From Chitinophagaceae bacterium (GTDB lineage: Bacteria; Bacteroidota; Bacteroidia; Chitinophagales; Chitinophagaceae), in assembly GCA_020403455.1 (NCBI GenBank), contig JADBXP010000005.1:277324-341323 (forward strand): DNA of 64,000 nucleotides, given 5' to 3'. This document shows, in pieces, positions 62,452 to 64,000 of this stretch. Numbering within the stretch: position 1 is the stretch's first letter; every line of letters starts with the position of its first letter. The position numbers and the translations under genes were made by a program. The notes below the pieces were generated by a model. That model had not been told where the DNA came from. It did no database searches and worked only from the letters and a program-made list of their open reading frames with translations.

Positions 62452-62985
62452 ATGAAAAAGATTTCTTTGCGGTCATTATTGATGCTGATTACCGTACCTA
62501 CGCTATTCGCTCAATGCAGACAACAAGGGTCTGCCAGCAAGCCAGTCGATATTGAAAAAGAGAAGGCTGCCATACTGGCTGTAATCAAAAAAGAAACCGA
62601 AACGTATTACGCAAAAAATTTGGAGGGATGGAAGAGTACCTACCTACAATCACCCCGCTTTCGGCATCATGCCTATTGGGAAGGATATGATGAAAAAGTG
62701 CGAGGGTACAATGGATTTGATAATTATGTGGCGCTCAAAAAGCAAGCTTTTGATACCAGTATACACTGGGAATGGGATAATACAGTGGTCGAGCGCAGTA
62801 ATGAAAATTTCAATATTTCTCATGATATGGCCTGGTACACTTTTGATGAAGTGAGTCATGAGAAAGGTACCAACAAATTTTTAGGTAAAGCAATTGAAGC
62901 ACGTGTATTAGAAAAGGTCAATGGTGAATGGAAAATTGCCTACCTGGGCTATCATTACTATCCATTAAAGGATAGCATAAAATAA
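62452..62985 (+). CDS. NTF2/SnoaL-like secreted protein
   Basis: 177 residues. An N-terminal signal-like segment (MKKISLRSLLMLITVPTLFA) precedes Cys-Arg; the lipobox is not canonical, so lipoprotein status is uncertain. The mature part fits the NTF2/SnoaL-like cone fold: IEKEKAAILAVIKKETETYY, WHWEWDN-type strands, and EARVLEKVNGEWKIAYLGYHY at the end. Such domains are seen in secreted proteins of unknown role. A weak TATATTCG box lies 41 bp upstream. Repeats surround it. Confidence 0.75.
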   Translation: MKKISLRSLLMLITVPTLFAQCRQQGSASKPVDIEKEKAAILAVIKKETETYYAKNLEGWKSTYLQSPRFRHHAYWEGYDEKVRGYNGFDNYVALKKQAFDTSIHWEWDNTVVERSNENFNISHDMAWYTFDEVSHEKGTNKFLGKAIEARVLEKVNGEWKIAYLGYHYYPLKDSIK

Positions 62986-63002
62986 TTTCTGCACATCGGA
63001 AT

Positions 63003-63075
63003 TTCTCCACCGCAATGTCTTGCGCCCCGACGTGTCGGGGCGACGTGTCGGGGCGACTTGTCGGGGAGACGTGTG
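63003..63075 (+). repeat. Hairpin element copy with 13-bp expansion
   Basis: TCTCCACCGCAATGTCTTGCGCC is followed by three tandem copies of CGACGTGTCGGGG (the third reads CGACTTGTCGGGG) at 63028-63066, then AGACGTG. The usual single palindrome of the first tandem copy has been tripled by 13-bp steps. Confidence 0.75.
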
Positions 63076-63124
63076 GCCGGGAGTTTACTATGTGTGATTT
63101 TCTTCCCGTTTAATTTCGGCATTC

Positions 63125-63236
63125 ATTTCTCCGCATGTCTTCCGCCAGAGGCGGAGACTTTGCGGCTTGAAAGGTGATCTTTAATCACACCCGCACTACA
63201 CTCTCAAACTGATTGTTGCTATGCGCCTTCGGCGCA
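63125..63236 (+). repeat. Full-length hairpin element copy and adjacent short hairpin
   Basis: A full copy starts at 63125 (ATTTCTCCGCATGTCTTCCGCC, AGA loop, GGCGGAGACTTTGCGGC) and includes the TGATCTTTAATCACACCC and CACTACACTCTC parts to about 63211. A separate stem TGCGCC-TTC-GGCGCA lies at 63222-63236, the same stem as the fifth tandem copy. Confidence 0.75.
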
Positions 63237-63375
63237 CAGTGGTAAGTTTGAAATTTGAGTGTGGATTAGTTCTCCTGTACTCAAGTTAGAAACGCCTTCC
63301 GACGTTTGTGGTCGAGGATGTGTGAAATATATATTTCGACAATTACTGTCAGTGTTTTCTCAGGCTGGTAATTCT

Positions 63376-63383
63376 TACCTTTG
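63376..63383 (+). promoter_or_regulatory. -7 element of TIGR03643 gene
   Basis: TACCTTTG, a full match to TAnnTTTG, lies only 4 bp before the ATG at 63388. The predicted RNA start is then at or just before the start codon, which suggests a leaderless transcript. The bases TTACCTTTGCACC also occur at the TPP promoter. Confidence 0.7.
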
Positions 63384-63387
63384 CACC

Positions 63388-63657
63388 ATGGAACAAAATG
63401 ACAGAGACCGTGTGATAGAAATGGCCTGGGAGGACAGGACGCCATTCGAGGCCATCCGCCTGCAGTTCGGTCTTTCTGAATCGGCTGTCATTGCCCTGAT
63501 GCGGCGCGAGCTCAAGCGCAGTAGTTTCAACCTCTGGCGCAAGCGTGTGAACAGTGGGGTTAGTCAGAAACACGCCAAAACCCGCAATCCGGATATTGCC
63601 CGCTTCAAGTGCTCTTTACAGCGCACCATTACGCTGAATAAGATCAGCAAAAGATAA
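63388..63657 (+). CDS. TIGR03643 (DUF2805) family protein
   Basis: 89 residues from the ATG at 63388 (MEQNDRDRVIEMAWEDRTPF), in line with the promoter. The compact helix-turn-helix-like core (FEAIRLQFGLSESAVIALMRRELKRSSFNLWRKR) and basic C terminus fit this small family, which is widespread in Bacteroidota and some gammaproteobacteria. A role in nucleic-acid binding is plausible but not shown. Confidence 0.85.
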   Translation: MEQNDRDRVIEMAWEDRTPFEAIRLQFGLSESAVIALMRRELKRSSFNLWRKRVNSGVSQKHAKTRNPDIARFKCSLQRTITLNKISKR

Positions 63658-63686
63658 ATATTGCATCTCCGAAAAGACTTTTTTAT

Positions 63687-63718
63687 TAGTCTTTGGTCTT
63701 TGGCGATTGGTCTTTGGC
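63687..63718 (+). repeat. TCTTTGG motif cluster, second copy
   Basis: TAGTCTTTGGTCTTTGGC (18 bp identical to 60884-60901) followed by GATTGGTCTTTGGC, so three TCTTTGG units in 32 bp. The downstream segment contains AAAGACTAAAGACC in the opposite sense, at about 63752. Confidence 0.6.
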
Positions 63719-63815
63719 TCGATTATCACAACAGGAATGAATATCCTACTAAAGACTAAAGACCATACGCTAAAAACCGGAACAGTCTTTGGTTTTCTCC
63801 TCTGTATTCTTTATT

Positions 63816-63908
63816 CACACCCACACCACACACTCACTCTGGCCTTTCTCCTCCGCATGTCTTCCGCCCCGACGTGTCGGGGAGACTTTGCGGCTTGAAA
63901 GGAGATCA
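63816..63908 (+). repeat. Hairpin element copy, first-tandem-unit type
   Basis: CACCACACACTCACTCTGGCC, then CTCCTCCGCATGTCTTCCG, the palindrome CCCCGACGTGTCGGGG and AGACTTTGCGGCTTGAAAGG. The stem is the same as in the first tandem copy at 60240, though the flank differs slightly. Confidence 0.75.
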
Positions 63909-63960
63909 CTATGTATAATGATCGCGAAACAATATTGAATACAATAACCTAATTGTTTTC

Positions 63961-63981
63961 GAAGGGGCTATTCGCCCCTTC
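63961..63981 (+). terminator. Stem-loop near the window end
   Basis: Perfect stem GAAGGGGC/GCCCCTTC with the loop TATTC. A T run follows 13 bp later. It may be a terminator of a gene beyond the window or an element of unknown use. Confidence 0.4.
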
Positions 63982-64000
63982 ACCCGTAGTTACTTTTTTG

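Noticed and set aside
63707..63898. 63-codon frame near the window end
   Set aside because: Consists of repeat DNA (TCTTTGG motif and hairpin element).

Overview
The window looks like chromosomal DNA of a Bacteroidota bacterium, most likely a relative of the Chitinophagaceae. Four things suggest this: type IX secretion components (PorP/SprF, PorW/SprE and PorQ families), TonB-dependent receptor architecture, promoters of the Bacteroidota form TTG-N(about 20)-TAnnTTTG rather than -35/-10 boxes, and the lack of Shine-Dalgarno-like leaders. Most of the window is core genome. There is no phage, insertion sequence or CRISPR array. Gene functions are read from recognised family motifs; no database search was possible.

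Layout. 1-4,041: the end of a PorP/SprF-like gene (+), then an amidohydrolase and a large MG2/plug-type surface protein on the minus strand. 4,079-14,305: a minus-strand respiratory complex I operon, nuoABCD-HIJKLMN, with no nuoE, nuoF or nuoG, and a small unknown gene at its end. 14,408-20,878: cell-wall turnover and recycling (GH20 hexosaminidase, C-terminal processing protease, BadF-type sugar kinase, MurQ) and small unknown genes. 20,967-26,577: etfBA, a cupin, YceI, sucC, SprT and two small membrane proteins. 26,662-33,422: PorW/SprE, penicillin-binding protein 1A and PorQ. 33,463-38,376: lon, der, era and an initiator tRNA with a good promoter. 38,691-41,491: a DUF389 membrane protein, a YdeI-like protein and a head-GIN protein. 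41,562-44,096: a TPP riboswitch in front of a TonB-dependent receptor, probably for thiamine uptake. 44,116-47,826: rhodanese, PASTA protein, ddl, a ferredoxin and a divergent LuxC-like acyl-CoA reductase. 47,823-48,170: a 12-bp periodic array organised into 72-bp units. 48,321-60,219: HtrA protease, a minus-strand run of M14 peptidase, PIG-L deacetylase, two tiny membrane proteins, a sodium:solute symporter and a GH13 enzyme, then gamma-glutamyltransferase. 60,220-64,000: a repeat-rich accessory segment with a ParS/RES toxin-antitoxin pair, an NTF2-like secreted protein and a TIGR03643 protein.

The most unusual structures are the repeats. A family of roughly 90-bp elements occurs as six tandem copies and several dispersed copies in both orientations between 60,240 and 63,908. 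Each copy carries a hairpin whose stem sequence changes between copies while pairing is largely kept, including one clean compensatory base-pair swap. The separate 12-bp periodic array after the acyl-CoA reductase is a second, unrelated repeat with higher-order structure. Other points worth attention are the 11-subunit complex I, the riboswitch whose closing helix overlaps a competing hairpin, several genes below 60 codons inside operons, and a probable leaderless transcript.
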